A DNA stretch of 64,000 nt from positions 124,001-188,000 of the forward strand of contig NZ_JAAITI010000001.1 in the NCBI RefSeq assembly GCF_013304735.1. Reading direction: 5' to 3'. The translations under genes were made by a program, and so were the position numbers. The notes below the pieces were generated by a model. That model had not been told where the DNA came from. It made no database searches and saw only the letters and a program-made list of their open reading frames with translations. Below, in pieces: positions 43,471 to 53,645 of the stretch (position 1 is its first letter; every line of letters starts with the position of its first letter). This DNA comes from Blautia luti (GTDB lineage Bacteria; Bacillota; Clostridia; Lachnospirales; Lachnospiraceae).

Positions 43471-44499
43471 ATGAAGATAAAGGCAGCAGATATAGCAAGA
43501 AATCTTAATCTTTCCAAGGCAACGGTATCCCTGGTTTTAAACAATAAACCAGGAGTCAGTGAGAAAACCCGACGAAGGATTTTTGATTATATTGAAGAGG
43601 TTACAGGAGAAGCAGAACGACAAAAAGAAGAAAAAAACAAGCAGGAATTAGAGAATAAAAATATCATCAAGGTACTTTTTATTGATAATGCTCTCAGATT
43701 CGTCAAGAATTTTGAATTGGATGTATGCCCGGATAGTCTGACGATATTTGAACAGGAAGCCAGAAGAATGGGCTGTATCATCAGTGTGACCTATGCTTCT
43801 TCCACAAAAAAAGAAGATGTGGAGCGCGTAGTGCGTGAGGCCAATGAGGAAAATGTGGCAGGTGTGATCCTGTATGCAACGGAGATGCAGCCGGATCAGT
43901 TTCCACCGTTTCGGGCGATCCGAAAGCCAATGGTGATTTATGATAATGATCTTGGAAATGAATATCATTGCGTTACCTTCGGTGGGGTGGAAGGAATCAG
44001 TGATTGTGTGGATTATCTGGTTTCCAGAGGCTGCCGGAATATCAAATATCTGGCCAATACCCAGAATATCTTTAATTTTCAGCAACGTCGTGCAGGATTC
44101 CGTGCAGGACTTCGGAAGAATGGCCTGCCGCTGGAGAAAGAGTCTATTTACTCGCTGGGAGAAACTACCAGTGAGGTATGTGAGGCAACACTGAAATATC
44201 TGGATACTCATGCACTGCCGGATGCCTTTATCATGGAAAATTATCAGATATCCATTGGAGTGATGCGTGCGTTACGGCAGAAGAAGATTTCGGTTCCGGA
44301 AGACATTTCTCTTCTGGGTGTGGATGAGATCCCGGATTATCTTACCGGAGATATCCTTCTTACCACACTTCGGATGGAGCATCTGGAACGTGCGCATGTA
44401 GCCATGCTTTTCCTGGAACAGGAGATGAAGGGAGCGATTTCCTGTAAATTCAAATCGTTTTCTACCTGTAAGATCATTCCGGGACAGACGGTCAAATAA
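43471..44499 (+). CDS. LacI-family transcriptional regulator
   Basis: A 342-residue repressor: a LacI helix-turn-helix at the N terminus (IKAADIARNLNLSKATVSLV; NNKPGVSEKTRRR) and a sugar-binding domain with FIMENYQISIGVMRAL and ISLLGVDEIPDY. I start at 43471 (AGAGGG upstream); the open frame extends 40 codons into the previous gene's end. It is the last gene of the sugar operon and probably acts on the AACAACTAAACAA sites at 38.66-38.73 kb. Confidence 0.9.
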   Translation: MKIKAADIARNLNLSKATVSLVLNNKPGVSEKTRRRIFDYIEEVTGEAERQKEEKNKQELENKNIIKVLFIDNALRFVKNFELDVCPDSLTIFEQEARRMGCIISVTYASSTKKEDVERVVREANEENVAGVILYATEMQPDQFPPFRAIRKPMVIYDNDLGNEYHCVTFGGVEGISDCVDYLVSRGCRNIKYLANTQNIFNFQQRRAGFRAGLRKNGLPLEKESIYSLGETTSEVCEATLKYLDTHALPDAFIMENYQISIGVMRALRQKKISVPEDISLLGVDEIPDYLTGDILLTTLRMEHLERAHVAMLFLEQEMKGAISCKFKSFSTCKIIPGQTVK

Positions 44500-44528
44500 A
44501 ATGGAAATACAGATGAGGAGAAAATAAA

Positions 44529-45551
44529 ATGTTATTTTTTGTAAACGATTATTGCGAGGGAGCTCATCCGGCGATCCTCCAGAAGCTTCTGGAAACCAAT
44601 ATGGAGAAGCTTTCAGGCTATGGCACGGACAAATACTGTGATTCTGCCAAGGAGAAGATCCGTAAAGCCTGTGGCTGCCCGGATGCAGAGGTGTTTTTCC
44701 TGGTGGGAGGAACCCAGACCAATGCCACGATCATAGGTTCTGTCCTGAACCGTTATGAAGGTGTTCTTGCGGCACAGACCGGACATGTAAGCTGTCATGA
44801 GGCAGGAGCTATTGAATATACAGGACATAAGGTACTGACACTTCCGGCAGAAAACGGGAAGATCAAAGCAGAAAGCATCACAGACTATGTGGAAACCTTT
44901 TACGGGGATGAAAGCCACGATCATATGGTATTTCCGGGAATGGTTTATATTTCCCATCCCACAGAGTACGGAACTCTTTATACGAAGAAAGAACTGGAAG
45001 AAATTTCAGAAGTATGCCATAAATACAATCTTCCGCTGTTTCTGGACGGAGCAAGACTTGGCTATGGCCTGGCAAGCCCGGAAACCGATGTGACACTGGA
45101 AGATATCGCCGGATACACCGATGTATTTTATATCGGCGGAACCAAGGTAGGAGCACTCTGCGGTGAGGCAGTTGTCTTTACGAAAAAAGCTCCGAAACAT
45201 TTTATGACCATGGTGAAACAGCAGGGAGCCCTTCTGGCAAAAGGCCGTCTTCTGGGAATTCAGTTTGATACGCTGTTTACCGATGATCTGTATACAAAGA
45301 TCAGCAAAAATGCCATTGAAACGGCTATGAAACTGAAAAAAGCCCTTCAGGAAAAAGGCTATCAGTTATATCTGGATTCTCCTACAAACCAGCAGTTTGT
45401 AGTTCTGGAAAATAAAAAGAAAGAAGAACTGGGCAAAAAAGTTCAGTTTGATTTCTGGGAGAAATATGATGAAGATCATACTGTGATCCGTTTTGCCACA
45501 AGTTGGGGAACGAAGATGGAAGATATTGATGCGTTGATTGAGCTGTTGTAA
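44529..45551 (+). CDS. ltaE: Low-specificity L-threonine aldolase
   Basis: A 340-residue PLP-dependent beta-eliminating lyase-fold enzyme that splits threonine or allo-threonine into glycine and acetaldehyde. The PLP lysine is Lys206 in IGGTKVGAL; FLDGARLGYGLASP carries the conserved Asp and Arg, and VFFLVGGTQTNATII the phosphate region. It starts 29 bases after the LacI gene and may be read through from it, but no functional link is evident. Confidence 0.88.
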   Translation: MLFFVNDYCEGAHPAILQKLLETNMEKLSGYGTDKYCDSAKEKIRKACGCPDAEVFFLVGGTQTNATIIGSVLNRYEGVLAAQTGHVSCHEAGAIEYTGHKVLTLPAENGKIKAESITDYVETFYGDESHDHMVFPGMVYISHPTEYGTLYTKKELEEISEVCHKYNLPLFLDGARLGYGLASPETDVTLEDIAGYTDVFYIGGTKVGALCGEAVVFTKKAPKHFMTMVKQQGALLAKGRLLGIQFDTLFTDDLYTKISKNAIETAMKLKKALQEKGYQLYLDSPTNQQFVVLENKKKEELGKKVQFDFWEKYDEDHTVIRFATSWGTKMEDIDALIELL

Positions 45552-45570
45552 CTCCTTCAGACATGAGATG

Positions 45571-45617
45571 AAAAACTCCGTGAAGCCTGCATGAGAGCAG
45601 ACTGACACGGAGTTTTT
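45571..45617. terminator. Bidirectional terminator between ltaE and proC
   Basis: AAAAACTCCGTG and CACGGAGTTTTT form a 12-bp perfect stem with a 23-base loop, with A and T runs that make it work in both directions. Confidence 0.88.
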
Positions 45618-45640
45618 GCTATCTGTAACTGTGTCAGATA

Positions 45641-46435
45641 TTATAATTTTTTGCCTTTTTCCGCAGCAGCAGTAAGCGCCTCAAACACAGCACTGCGGAA
45701 ACCATTCTTCTCCAGGGTACGAACTCCTTCGATAGTAGTTCCTGCCGGTGAGCAGACCATATCTTTCAGGTCACCTGGATGACGTCCGGTTTCCAGAACC
45801 ATCTTCGCACTGCCAAGTACGGTCTGGGAAGCGAATTTGTAAGCCTGTTTACGGGGCATTCCCTGGCTTACAGCGGCATCTGCCATAGCTTCGATAAACA
45901 TAAACACATAAGCCGGTGCACAGCCGCCTACAGCGCCTGCGGCATCCATCAGACGTTCCGGGATTACTTCGGTACAGCCGAAGCTGTCTGTGATCTTAAG
46001 GATTTCAGCCAGTTCGTCCTGAGAAACTCTTTCGTTGGCACATACGGCAGTCATGCCTTCGCCAACCTGTGCAGGAGTGTTAGGCATAAAACGGACAACT
46101 TTCAGAGGCAGACCAGCTTTTTCTTCCAGCCATGCAAGGGTCTTGCCAGGGGCGATGCCGATGATGGTGTGATCTTTGGTGAGGCTGTCGTGGACTTCAC
46201 TCAGAACTTCCTCATAAAACTGAGGCTTTACGGCAAGAACGACAGTTTTTGCGGATCTGACTACTTCGTTGTTATCCAGAGTGGTCACAACGCCGAGATT
46301 TTTTTCACTGCGGGCTTTTCCCTCTGGGGTAAGGTTGGAAACGATGATCTCCTCTTTGGAAAAAATTCCCTGGCGGAGAATGCCGCCGATCATGGCAGAA
46401 CCCATATTTCCGCATCCGATAAATCCAATCTTCAT
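45641..46435 (-). CDS. proC: Pyrroline-5-carboxylate reductase
   Basis: A 264-residue enzyme for the last step of proline synthesis, using NAD(P)H. Rossmann motif IGFIGCGNMGSAMIGG at the N terminus; RFMPNTPAQVGEGMTA and CSPAGTTIEGVRTLEKNGFR are P5CR signatures. I start at 46435, with AAGGAGG upstream; the longer frame runs into the tRNA-Gly terminator. Confidence 0.95.
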   Translation of the reverse strand: MKIGFIGCGNMGSAMIGGILRQGIFSKEEIIVSNLTPEGKARSEKNLGVVTTLDNNEVVRSAKTVVLAVKPQFYEEVLSEVHDSLTKDHTIIGIAPGKTLAWLEEKAGLPLKVVRFMPNTPAQVGEGMTAVCANERVSQDELAEILKITDSFGCTEVIPERLMDAAGAVGGCAPAYVFMFIEAMADAAVSQGMPRKQAYKFASQTVLGSAKMVLETGRHPGDLKDMVCSPAGTTIEGVRTLEKNGFRSAVFEALTAAAEKGKKL

Positions 46436-46463
46436 AATAAAATCCTCCTTAAAATCATTTATA

Positions 46464-46490
46464 AAAAAAGACACGCCTGACTCGCGTGCC
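46464..46490 (-). terminator. Terminator after tRNA-Gly
   Basis: On the minus strand GCACGC and GCGTGT enclose GAGTCAG and are followed by CTTTTTTTAT, 16 bases beyond the tRNA and before the proC start. Confidence 0.8.
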
Positions 46491-46505
46491 CTCTTTGGCA
46501 ATGAA

Positions 46506-46576
<71 letters not shown>

Positions 46577-46622
46577 CTGCATCACTAATTATAGCACTGG
46601 AAATAAGAAATACAAGTGTGAT

Positions 46623-47075
46623 TTACCAGCCCTGGCTCATGGTGCTGTTATGATATTTTGTAGAATAGGTTACATCTTCTCCGAACCAGTCCGGTGCAGT
46701 GTAGGCGTTGGCTGCGTCCTCTGTGGGAAATTCTACTTCAGCCAGAAGAACGCCCTCATATTTTCCGTGGAACACATCCAGTTCAATAAAAAGCCCGTCT
46801 TTTTCCGGGATTACATAACGGTCTTTTGTGATGAGGATTCCGTCTGCCTTGGGCTTCAGGTGTTCATAGGCCTCTGCTGTGAGTGGAAGATTGTACTCCT
46901 CGCGTGCCATCAGTCCTTTGGATTTATAAGTGAGAAAATAGTCATCGTCCTGTCTGCGGATGCGGACTACCGGCGAGGTACAGAGATAACCCTGCTCGAT
47001 TCGATGACAGGGATAAGAAGCCAGGTTTTCCGGCAGATTTTCTTTTTCAATAAGAAATTTACGTTCAATTTCCAT
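46623..47075 (-). CDS. CYTH-domain protein (triphosphate tunnel enzyme family)
   Basis: A 150-residue single-domain CYTH protein. The ExExK motif is at the start (MEIERKFLIE), followed by the acidic/basic strands of the triphosphate tunnel (RIEQGYLC, VRIRRQDDDYFLTYKSKG, FIELDVFHGKYEGVLLAEVE). Bacterial members are mostly inorganic triphosphatases. The start at 47075 has AGGAGG upstream; the open frame continues 36 codons without support. Confidence 0.88.
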   Translation of the reverse strand: MEIERKFLIEKENLPENLASYPCHRIEQGYLCTSPVVRIRRQDDDYFLTYKSKGLMAREEYNLPLTAEAYEHLKPKADGILITKDRYVIPEKDGLFIELDVFHGKYEGVLLAEVEFPTEDAANAYTAPDWFGEDVTYSTKYHNSTMSQGW

Positions 47076-47157
47076 AACCGATTCCTCCTGCAAATATACT
47101 GCCCTCAGTTTACATGAAAAAAATATAATTTGCAACGGACTTACTCTGCAAATTTTC

Positions 47158-47186
47158 TTGACATTTTTTATAGAAAAAAGCATTAT
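47158..47186 (+). promoter_or_regulatory. Promoter of the DJ-1-family gene
   Basis: TTGACA, a 17-base spacer and CATTAT, 65 bases before the start codon, which has AAAGGACGG upstream. Confidence 0.6.
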
Positions 47187-47251
47187 GAAAGGGAGTGAAA
47201 AAACCTCCGGACAGTACCGGAATAATATAAAAAGAAAGGACGGAAAACATT

Positions 47252-47815
47252 ATGAGCAAAGTATATATTTTTTTCGCAGATGGTTTTGAAGATATCGAAG
47301 GACTGACAGTGGTAGATCTGATGCGGAGAGCCGGAATTGATATTCAGACAGTGTCTATTAAAGAGACAAAAGAGATTAAAACTTCCCATGGAATCCACCT
47401 CCTTACAGACCGTACATTCGGAGAATGTGATTTCTCTGATGCGGACATGCTGGTAATCCCGGGAGGAATGCCTGGAACAAAATATCTCGAGGAATACAAA
47501 CCGCTGACAGATCTTCTCACCGGTTTTTACCAGAAAGGCGGAAAAGTGGCTGCTATCTGTGCCGCACCGGGAGTATTCGAGAGACTTGGCTTCCTGAAGG
47601 GCAGAAATGCTACTTCCTATCCATCTGTGATGGAGCAGCTTACAAGCGCAAAAACATCCCTGGAACCGGTTGTGGTAGATGGAAATGTAACCACCAGCAG
47701 AGGCCTTGGAACTGCTATTGATTTCAGCCTTTCTCTGATCCGTCAGCTGGAAGGAAGAGCGAAAGCAGAGGAAATCGCAGAGTCTGTGGTATATTCAACG
47801 GAGATTTTTTATTAA
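47252..47815 (+). CDS. DJ-1/PfpI family protein (YajL/ThiJ group)
   Basis: A 187-residue protein with the DJ-1 fold: an N-terminal FFADGFEDIEGLTVVDLMRR with the conserved Glu, and the nucleophile Cys103 in AAICAAPGVF. The group includes chaperone or protein-deglycation and glyoxalase-like enzymes; the exact role is debated. It is transcribed alone between the CYTH gene and trigger factor. Confidence 0.9.
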   Translation: MSKVYIFFADGFEDIEGLTVVDLMRRAGIDIQTVSIKETKEIKTSHGIHLLTDRTFGECDFSDADMLVIPGGMPGTKYLEEYKPLTDLLTGFYQKGGKVAAICAAPGVFERLGFLKGRNATSYPSVMEQLTSAKTSLEPVVVDGNVTTSRGLGTAIDFSLSLIRQLEGRAKAEEIAESVVYSTEIFY

Positions 47816-47885
47816 AAACAGGGAATTTACAGCCTGATAAGAGCGATGTATGATGAAAAAAATACTGGCGTTTTTACAGGGATTA

Positions 47886-47894
47886 TGCTATACT
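47886..47894 (+). promoter_or_regulatory. Extended -10 promoter of tig
   Basis: TGC directly before TATACT; the best -35, TGGCGT at 17 bases, is weak. TTTACAG and CTGTAAA flank the -10 as an inverted repeat. Confidence 0.5.
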
Positions 47895-47981
47895 ACAGAA
47901 ATGACTGTAAATATATAAAATGCGAGTGTTAACTATTTATATAAGGTATTTACTCGATATAATTAAGGAGGAACAAGAAAC

Positions 47982-49268
47982 ATGAGTTTACAGGTGGAAA
48001 AAATGGAGAAAAACATGGCGAAACTTACAATCGAGGTTTCCGCCGAGGATCTTGACAAAGCAATGCAGAATGCATATCAGAAAGCGAAAGGCAGAATTTC
48101 CATTCCGGGATTCCGTAAAGGAAAAGCTCCTAGAAAAATGATCGAGCAGATGTACGGCAAGGGTGTATTCCTTGAGGATGCTGCTAACGCTCTGATTCCT
48201 GAGCATTACAGCAAAGCACTTGCTGAGTGTGATCTTGAGATCGTTTCCCAGCCTAAGATCGATGTAACACAGGTTGAGCCTGGCAAACCATTTATCTTTA
48301 CAGCAGAAGTAGCTACCAAACCAGAGGTAACTCTTGGCGACTATAAAGGACTTGAGGTTCCGAAGTCTGAGACAGAAGTAACAGACGAGGAAGTTGAGGC
48401 AGAGCTTAAGAAAGAGCAGGAGAAGAACTCCAGAACAATCACAGTTGAGGATCGTGCAGCTGAGAACGGCGACACAGCAACTATCGATTTCGAGGGCTTC
48501 GTAGACGGAGAGGCATTTGAGGGCGGTAAAGGAACAGACTATCCGCTGACACTTGGTTCCAACACATTCATCCCGGGATTCGAGGAGCAGCTTGTTGGTG
48601 CCAACACAGGTGATCACGTAGAAGTTAAAGTAACATTCCCAGAAGAGTATCAGGCAAAAGAGCTCGCTGGTAAAGAAGCTGTATTCCAGTGCGACGTTAA
48701 AAAGATCGAAGCAAAAGAGCTTCCGGAGCTTGACGATGATTTCGCTAAAGATGTATCTGAGTTTGATACACTTGCTGAGTACAAAGAAGACGTTAAGAAG
48801 AACCTGACAGAGAAGAAAGCAGAAGATGCTCGCCGTGCTAAAGAGGACGCAGCAGTAGATAAAGTAATCGAGAATGCCCAGATGGATATTCCGGAGGCAA
48901 TGATCGAGACACAGACACGTCAGATGCTTGACGACTTCGCAAGAAGAATGCAGTCCCAGGGTCTTTCCATGGAGCAGTACTTCCAGTTCACAGGCCAGAG
49001 CGTTGACAAGATGATGGAAGACATGAAGCCACAGGCTCTTAAGAGAATCCAGACAAGACTTGTTCTTGAGAAGATCGCTGAGGTAGAGAACATCCAGCCA
49101 ACAGAGGAAGAGGTTAACGAAGAGATCTCCAAGATGGCAGAGATGTACAAGATGGAAGCAGACAAATTAAAAGAACTCATCGGTGAGAACGAGATGGAGC
49201 AGATGAAGAAAGATATGGCTGTTCAGAAAGCTGTTACATTAGTTGCCGATGCAGCTGTAGAGGCGTAA
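47982..49268 (+). CDS. tig: Trigger factor
   Basis: A 428-residue ribosome-associated chaperone and prolyl isomerase. The N-terminal ribosome-binding domain contains the signature SIPGFRKGKAPRKMIEQMYG; the central FKBP-like domain has GDTATIDFEGFVDGEAFEGG; the C-terminal domain is helical and charged. AAGGAGG precedes the ATG. It stands at the head of the tig-clpP-clpX-lon quality-control cluster. Confidence 0.96.
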   Translation: MSLQVEKMEKNMAKLTIEVSAEDLDKAMQNAYQKAKGRISIPGFRKGKAPRKMIEQMYGKGVFLEDAANALIPEHYSKALAECDLEIVSQPKIDVTQVEPGKPFIFTAEVATKPEVTLGDYKGLEVPKSETEVTDEEVEAELKKEQEKNSRTITVEDRAAENGDTATIDFEGFVDGEAFEGGKGTDYPLTLGSNTFIPGFEEQLVGANTGDHVEVKVTFPEEYQAKELAGKEAVFQCDVKKIEAKELPELDDDFAKDVSEFDTLAEYKEDVKKNLTEKKAEDARRAKEDAAVDKVIENAQMDIPEAMIETQTRQMLDDFARRMQSQGLSMEQYFQFTGQSVDKMMEDMKPQALKRIQTRLVLEKIAEVENIQPTEEEVNEEISKMAEMYKMEADKLKELIGENEMEQMKKDMAVQKAVTLVADAAVEA

Positions 49269-49292
49269 TAAACCTCGGAAATGGAGGGCAAA

Positions 49293-49874
49293 ATGAGTTT
49301 AGTACCTTACGTCATTGAGCAGACCAGCAGAGGAGAAAGAAGTTACGATATCTATTCAAGACTTCTTAAGGACCGAATCATTTTCCTTGGAGAAGAGGTA
49401 AACGATGTCAGCGCGAACCTGATCGTTGCACAGCTTCTCTTCCTGGAAGCGGAAGATCCTTCCAAGGATATTCAGCTTTATATTAACAGCCCGGGCGGTT
49501 CTGTAACTGCCGGAATGGCAATCTACGATACAATGCAGTATATCAAGTGCGATGTATCTACTATCTGCCTTGGAATGGCAGCCAGCATGGGAGCTTTTCT
49601 CCTGTCCTCCGGTGCCAAAGGCAAGAGATACGCACTGCCGAATTCAACGATCATGATTCACCAGCCGTCAGGCGGTGCACAGGGGCAGGCTACAGAGATC
49701 CAGATCGTAGCTGACCAGATCGCAAAAACCAAAAAGAAGCTGAACGAGATTCTTTCTGCGAATACCGGACAGCCTCTTGAGATTGTGGAGAAGGATACTG
49801 ACCGTGATAATTATATGACCGCGGAAGAAGCGAAGGCATATGGCCTGATCGATGGTGTTGTCATCCACAAATAA
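49293..49874 (+). CDS. clpP: ATP-dependent Clp protease, proteolytic subunit
   Basis: A 193-residue serine protease subunit that forms a tetradecameric barrel with ClpX or other Clp ATPases. The catalytic Ser98 is in GMAASMGAF and His123 in IMIHQPSGG; the Asp is in the [18 protein letters not shown] region. I choose the ATG at 49293, with GGAGGG 5 bases upstream, over one at 49281. It is 24 bases after tig. Confidence 0.96.
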   Translation: MSLVPYVIEQTSRGERSYDIYSRLLKDRIIFLGEEVNDVSANLIVAQLLFLEAEDPSKDIQLYINSPGGSVTAGMAIYDTMQYIKCDVSTICLGMAASMGAFLLSSGAKGKRYALPNSTIMIHQPSGGAQGQATEIQIVADQIAKTKKKLNEILSANTGQPLEIVEKDTDRDNYMTAEEAKAYGLIDGVVIHK

Positions 49875-49884
49875 TGCGTAAGAA

Positions 49885-49917
49885 AAGACTCCTGTAAAGA
49901 CACAGGAGTCTTATCTT
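49885..49917 (+). terminator. Terminator between clpP and clpX
   Basis: AAGACTCCTGT and ACAGGAGTCTT form an 11-bp stem with a 6-base loop, followed by ATCTTGC. It would separate clpP from clpX, at least in part. Confidence 0.75.
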
Positions 49918-49985
49918 GCTTTAAAAAGGAATTTTAAATGTCTGCGAGAGACGGACATTTACGTTTAGAAAGGAAACAAAAAGAT

Positions 49986-51299
49986 ATGGCAGATAAAGTA
50001 AGAGAAGGAAAGGTAAGATGCTCCTTTTGCCATAAGACCCAGGATCAGGTACGAAAACTGATCGCAGGTCCGGATGGGGCATATATTTGTGATGAATGTA
50101 TCGGTATCTGTTCCGAGATCATGGAAGAAGAATTCAATATGTATGATCATGAAGCAGATTACGAAACAGGGATCAACCTTCTGAAACCGGAAGAGATCCA
50201 CAGTATCCTGGATGAATATGTCATTGGTCAGGACGATGCCAAGAAGGCACTTTCTGTGGCTGTTTACAATCATTACAAGAGAATTCTTGCTTCCAGAAAT
50301 CTGGACGTTGAGCTGCAGAAGAGTAATATCCTGATGCTTGGTCCTACAGGTTCCGGTAAGACGCTTCTTGCACAGACACTGGCAAGACTTCTGAATGTTC
50401 CTTTTGCCATCGCAGATGCCACTACTCTCACAGAGGCAGGCTATGTTGGCGAGGATGTTGAGAATATTCTTCTGAAGATTATTCAGGCGGCAGATTATGA
50501 TATTGAACGTGCACAGTACGGAATCATTTATATTGATGAGATCGACAAGATCACAAGAAAATCCGAGAATACATCCATTACCAGAGATGTGTCCGGTGAG
50601 GGCGTACAGCAGGCACTTCTGAAAATTCTGGAAGGAACCGTTGCAAGTGTGCCTCCACAGGGCGGAAGAAAACATCCACACCAGGAGTTTCTCCAGATTG
50701 ATACTACCAATATTCTGTTCATTTGCGGTGGTGCTTTTGACGGATTGGAGAAAATCATTGAGGCCAGACAGGATACCAAATCCATCGGCTTCGGAGCAGA
50801 GGTTTCCGAGAAGGAAGACCGCAATGTAGGAGAAGTTCTGAAGGAAGTTATGCCGGAAGACTTTATCAAATTTGGTCTGATTCCGGAGTTTATCGGACGA
50901 GTTCCGGTTGTTGTGACACTGGATTCTCTGGATGAAGAGGCACTGATCCGCATCTTAAAAGAGCCTAAGAATTCCCTTACCAAGCAGTATGATAAGCTTT
51001 TTGAGCTGGACGGTGTGGAGCTTGAGTTCCAGGATGAGGCACTTGAGACAGTTGCCCGGAAATCTCTTGAGAGAAAAACAGGTGCCAGAGGACTTCGTGC
51101 CATCATGGAGCATACCCTGATGGATCTGATGTACAAGACACCTTCTGACGATACCATCCGCAAATGTATCGTCACAAAAGAGGCAGTGGAGGGAACCGGA
51201 GAGCCGGAGATCATCCACGGGGAGGCCAAAACTCCTGCCAAGAAAGCAGGACACAAAACATCCCGTTCGAGAAAGAAAGGCAAGCCGGAAACAGCTTGA
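49986..51299 (+). CDS. clpX: ATP-dependent Clp protease, ATP-binding subunit ClpX
   Basis: A 437-residue AAA+ unfoldase that feeds proteins to ClpP. The zinc-binding domain RCSFC...CDEC is at the N terminus; Walker A is GPTGSGKT, Walker [11 protein letters not shown], and IGF-type and pore loops are present. I choose the ATG at 49986 (MADKVREGK), which matches the family N terminus. An in-frame ATG at 49938 has a better-spaced AAAAAGGA but lies in a small hairpin (AAATGTC/GACATTT). Its TGA overlaps a possible lon ATG. Confidence 0.95.
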   Translation: MADKVREGKVRCSFCHKTQDQVRKLIAGPDGAYICDECIGICSEIMEEEFNMYDHEADYETGINLLKPEEIHSILDEYVIGQDDAKKALSVAVYNHYKRILASRNLDVELQKSNILMLGPTGSGKTLLAQTLARLLNVPFAIADATTLTEAGYVGEDVENILLKIIQAADYDIERAQYGIIYIDEIDKITRKSENTSITRDVSGEGVQQALLKILEGTVASVPPQGGRKHPHQEFLQIDTTNILFICGGAFDGLEKIIEARQDTKSIGFGAEVSEKEDRNVGEVLKEVMPEDFIKFGLIPEFIGRVPVVVTLDSLDEEALIRILKEPKNSLTKQYDKLFELDGVELEFQDEALETVARKSLERKTGARGLRAIMEHTLMDLMYKTPSDDTIRKCIVTKEAVEGTGEPEIIHGEAKTPAKKAGHKTSRSRKKGKPETA

Positions 51300-51316
51300 T
51301 GAAGGGAATGACATTC

Positions 51317-53629
51317 ATGACAAATCAGGTCAATATATTGCCAATGATCGCTCTCAGGGGGACTACGGTCCTTCCGGAGATGATCGTACATTTTGATGTG
51401 AGCAGAGAGAAATCCATCCGTGCCGTGGAAGCAGCCATGCTTCATGACCAGAAGGTTTTTCTGCTGACACAGAAAGATCCTGAGGTGGAAACACCGGGAC
51501 TTACCGATCTGTATCAGGTAGGTACCGTTGCCTATATTAAGCAGGTAGTGAAACTTCCGCAGGATCTTTACCGGGTTCTGGTAGAGGGACTGGACCGGGC
51601 GGAAGTCCTGAGTCTTGAGCAGGAAGAACCCTACCTGAAAGCGGAATGTGAGATCGTTACCGCACAGGAAGAGGATTATCCGGAGCCGGTCAAGGACGCC
51701 ATGCTTCGCAGCATCCGGGAACTTTTCCAGAGATATTGCAGAGAAAGCGGAAAAGTAAGCAAGGATCTGGTAACACAGATTATGATGATCGAAGATGTTA
51801 GGGAGACCATCGACCAGATTTCTGTGAATCTTCCGATGTCCTATCAGAACAAGCAGAAACTTCTGGAAGCAGTGTCTCTGAATGACCGTTATGAGATCCT
51901 GGGTGCACTTCTTGGCAGTGAGATCGAAGTGATTCATATCACAAAAGATCTCCAGCGCAAGGTGAAATCCCACATTGATAAAAATCAGAGAGAGTATATC
52001 CTCCGTGAACAGCTCAAAACCATCCGTGAGGAGCTGGGTGAGGATAATACCGCAGATGATATCGAGGAGTTTAAGAAACAGCTGAAAGAGTTGGATGCAT
52101 CCGATGAGGTAAAAGAGAAGATCTCCAAGGAGATCAGCCGTTTTAAAGGAATGGCAGCCAGTGCCGCAGAAGCAACCGTGCAGAGAGGCTATCTGGAAAC
52201 CGTTCTTGCGCTTCCGTGGAATAAGAAATCCGAGGATTCCGAGGATCTTGAGAATGCATGGAAAGTGCTGGAAGAAGGCCACTACGGACTGAAAGAGGTT
52301 AAAGAGCGCATCATGGAATTTCTTGCGGTCCGGAAACTGACCCATAAGGGAAAGAGCCCGATCCTCTGTCTGGTGGGGCCTCCCGGAACCGGAAAAACTT
52401 CCATCGCACGTTCTGTGGCGGAAGCCATGAACAAGAAATACGTCCGTATCTGTCTTGGTGGTGTTCGTGATGAGGCGGAAATCCGTGGACACAGAAAAAC
52501 TTACGTGGGCGCCATGCCTGGAAGGATCACGGTAGCACTGAAAGAAGTCGGAGTCAGCAATCCGCTGATGCTTCTTGACGAGATCGACAAAACCAGCAGT
52601 GACTATAAGGGAGATACCTCCGCGGCACTTCTGGAAGTCCTTGATCCGGAGCAGAACAGTAAGTTTAACGATCATTATGTAGAGATTCCTCAGGATCTTT
52701 CCGAGGTACTGTTTATCGCAACAGCCAATGATGTACAGGGGATTCCAAGGCCTCTTCTTGACCGTATGGAACTGATGGAAATTCCAGGATATACGGAGAA
52801 TGAGAAGGAACATATCGCAAGGGAACATCTCATTCCGAAACAGATGGAGATCAATGGGATTCCGGAAGGAAAACTGGTGATCCAGCCGGCAGCTCTCGGC
52901 AAGCTGATCAACAACTATACCAAGGAAGCGGGAGTCCGTTCCCTGGAGCGGAATATCGGACGTATCTGCCGGAAGACAGCACGTGCCCTTATGGAAGAGG
53001 GCAAGGATAAAGTTGTGGTCACATCCAGAAATATTTCCAAATTCCTTGGAAAAGAACGCTACAACTATCTGATGGCCAATGAGAAAGATGAGATCGGAAT
53101 CGCACGTGGTCTTGCCTGGACACAGGTAGGCGGTGATACCCTTCAGATTGAGGTCAACATCATGCCTGGAAAAGGAGAACTGCTTCTCACCGGACAGCTG
53201 GGCGATGTAATGAAAGAATCTGCTCAGGCCGGTATCAGTTATATCCGTTCCGTAGAAGATCAGTATAAGATCGATCCGGAATTTTTCCAGAAACATGATA
53301 TGCATGTACATATCCCGGAAGGTGCCGTTCCAAAAGATGGCCCGTCTGCAGGTATAACCATGGCAACTGCCATGATGTCCGCAATTATCGAAAAACCGGT
53401 GCGGGCAGATCTTGCCATGACCGGTGAAATTACCTTAAGAGGCCGCGTGCTTCCAATTGGCGGACTGAAAGAGAAGCTGCTTGCAGCCAAATACGCAAAG
53501 ATAAAAGAAGTCCTTGTTCCGGAAAAAAACCGTCCGGATATTGAGGAGATGGATAAAGAGATTATCCAGGGGCTGAATATCCAGTTTGTGGACAACATGA
53601 AAGAAGTTCTTGGTGAAGCTCTTGCATAG
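51317..53629 (+). CDS. lon: ATP-dependent protease Lon
   Basis: A 770-residue cytoplasmic AAA+ serine protease. The N-terminal substrate-recognition domain begins NILPMIALRGTTVLPEM; Walker A is GPPGTGKTSIARS; the proteolytic domain carries the Ser of the Ser-Lys dyad in PKDGPSAGITMA and the Lys in GGLKEKLLAAKYAKI. Three in-frame ATGs compete: 51299 (overlapping the clpX stop), 51308 and 51317. I prefer 51317, which has AAGGGA upstream and fits homologues. It is co-transcribed with clpX. Confidence 0.95.
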   Translation: MTNQVNILPMIALRGTTVLPEMIVHFDVSREKSIRAVEAAMLHDQKVFLLTQKDPEVETPGLTDLYQVGTVAYIKQVVKLPQDLYRVLVEGLDRAEVLSLEQEEPYLKAECEIVTAQEEDYPEPVKDAMLRSIRELFQRYCRESGKVSKDLVTQIMMIEDVRETIDQISVNLPMSYQNKQKLLEAVSLNDRYEILGALLGSEIEVIHITKDLQRKVKSHIDKNQREYILREQLKTIREELGEDNTADDIEEFKKQLKELDASDEVKEKISKEISRFKGMAASAAEATVQRGYLETVLALPWNKKSEDSEDLENAWKVLEEGHYGLKEVKERIMEFLAVRKLTHKGKSPILCLVGPPGTGKTSIARSVAEAMNKKYVRICLGGVRDEAEIRGHRKTYVGAMPGRITVALKEVGVSNPLMLLDEIDKTSSDYKGDTSAALLEVLDPEQNSKFNDHYVEIPQDLSEVLFIATANDVQGIPRPLLDRMELMEIPGYTENEKEHIAREHLIPKQMEINGIPEGKLVIQPAALGKLINNYTKEAGVRSLERNIGRICRKTARALMEEGKDKVVVTSRNISKFLGKERYNYLMANEKDEIGIARGLAWTQVGGDTLQIEVNIMPGKGELLLTGQLGDVMKESAQAGISYIRSVEDQYKIDPEFFQKHDMHVHIPEGAVPKDGPSAGITMATAMMSAIIEKPVRADLAMTGEITLRGRVLPIGGLKEKLLAAKYAKIKEVLVPEKNRPDIEEMDKEIIQGLNIQFVDNMKEVLGEALA

Positions 53630-53645
53630 ACAAAAACAGAAAAAA

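Noticed and set aside
50528-53311. A 927-codon open frame on the minus strand opposite clpX and lon
   Set aside because: It has no family features, is rich in Cys, His and Phe as antisense frames of biased genes are, and lies wholly opposite well-supported lon and clpX.
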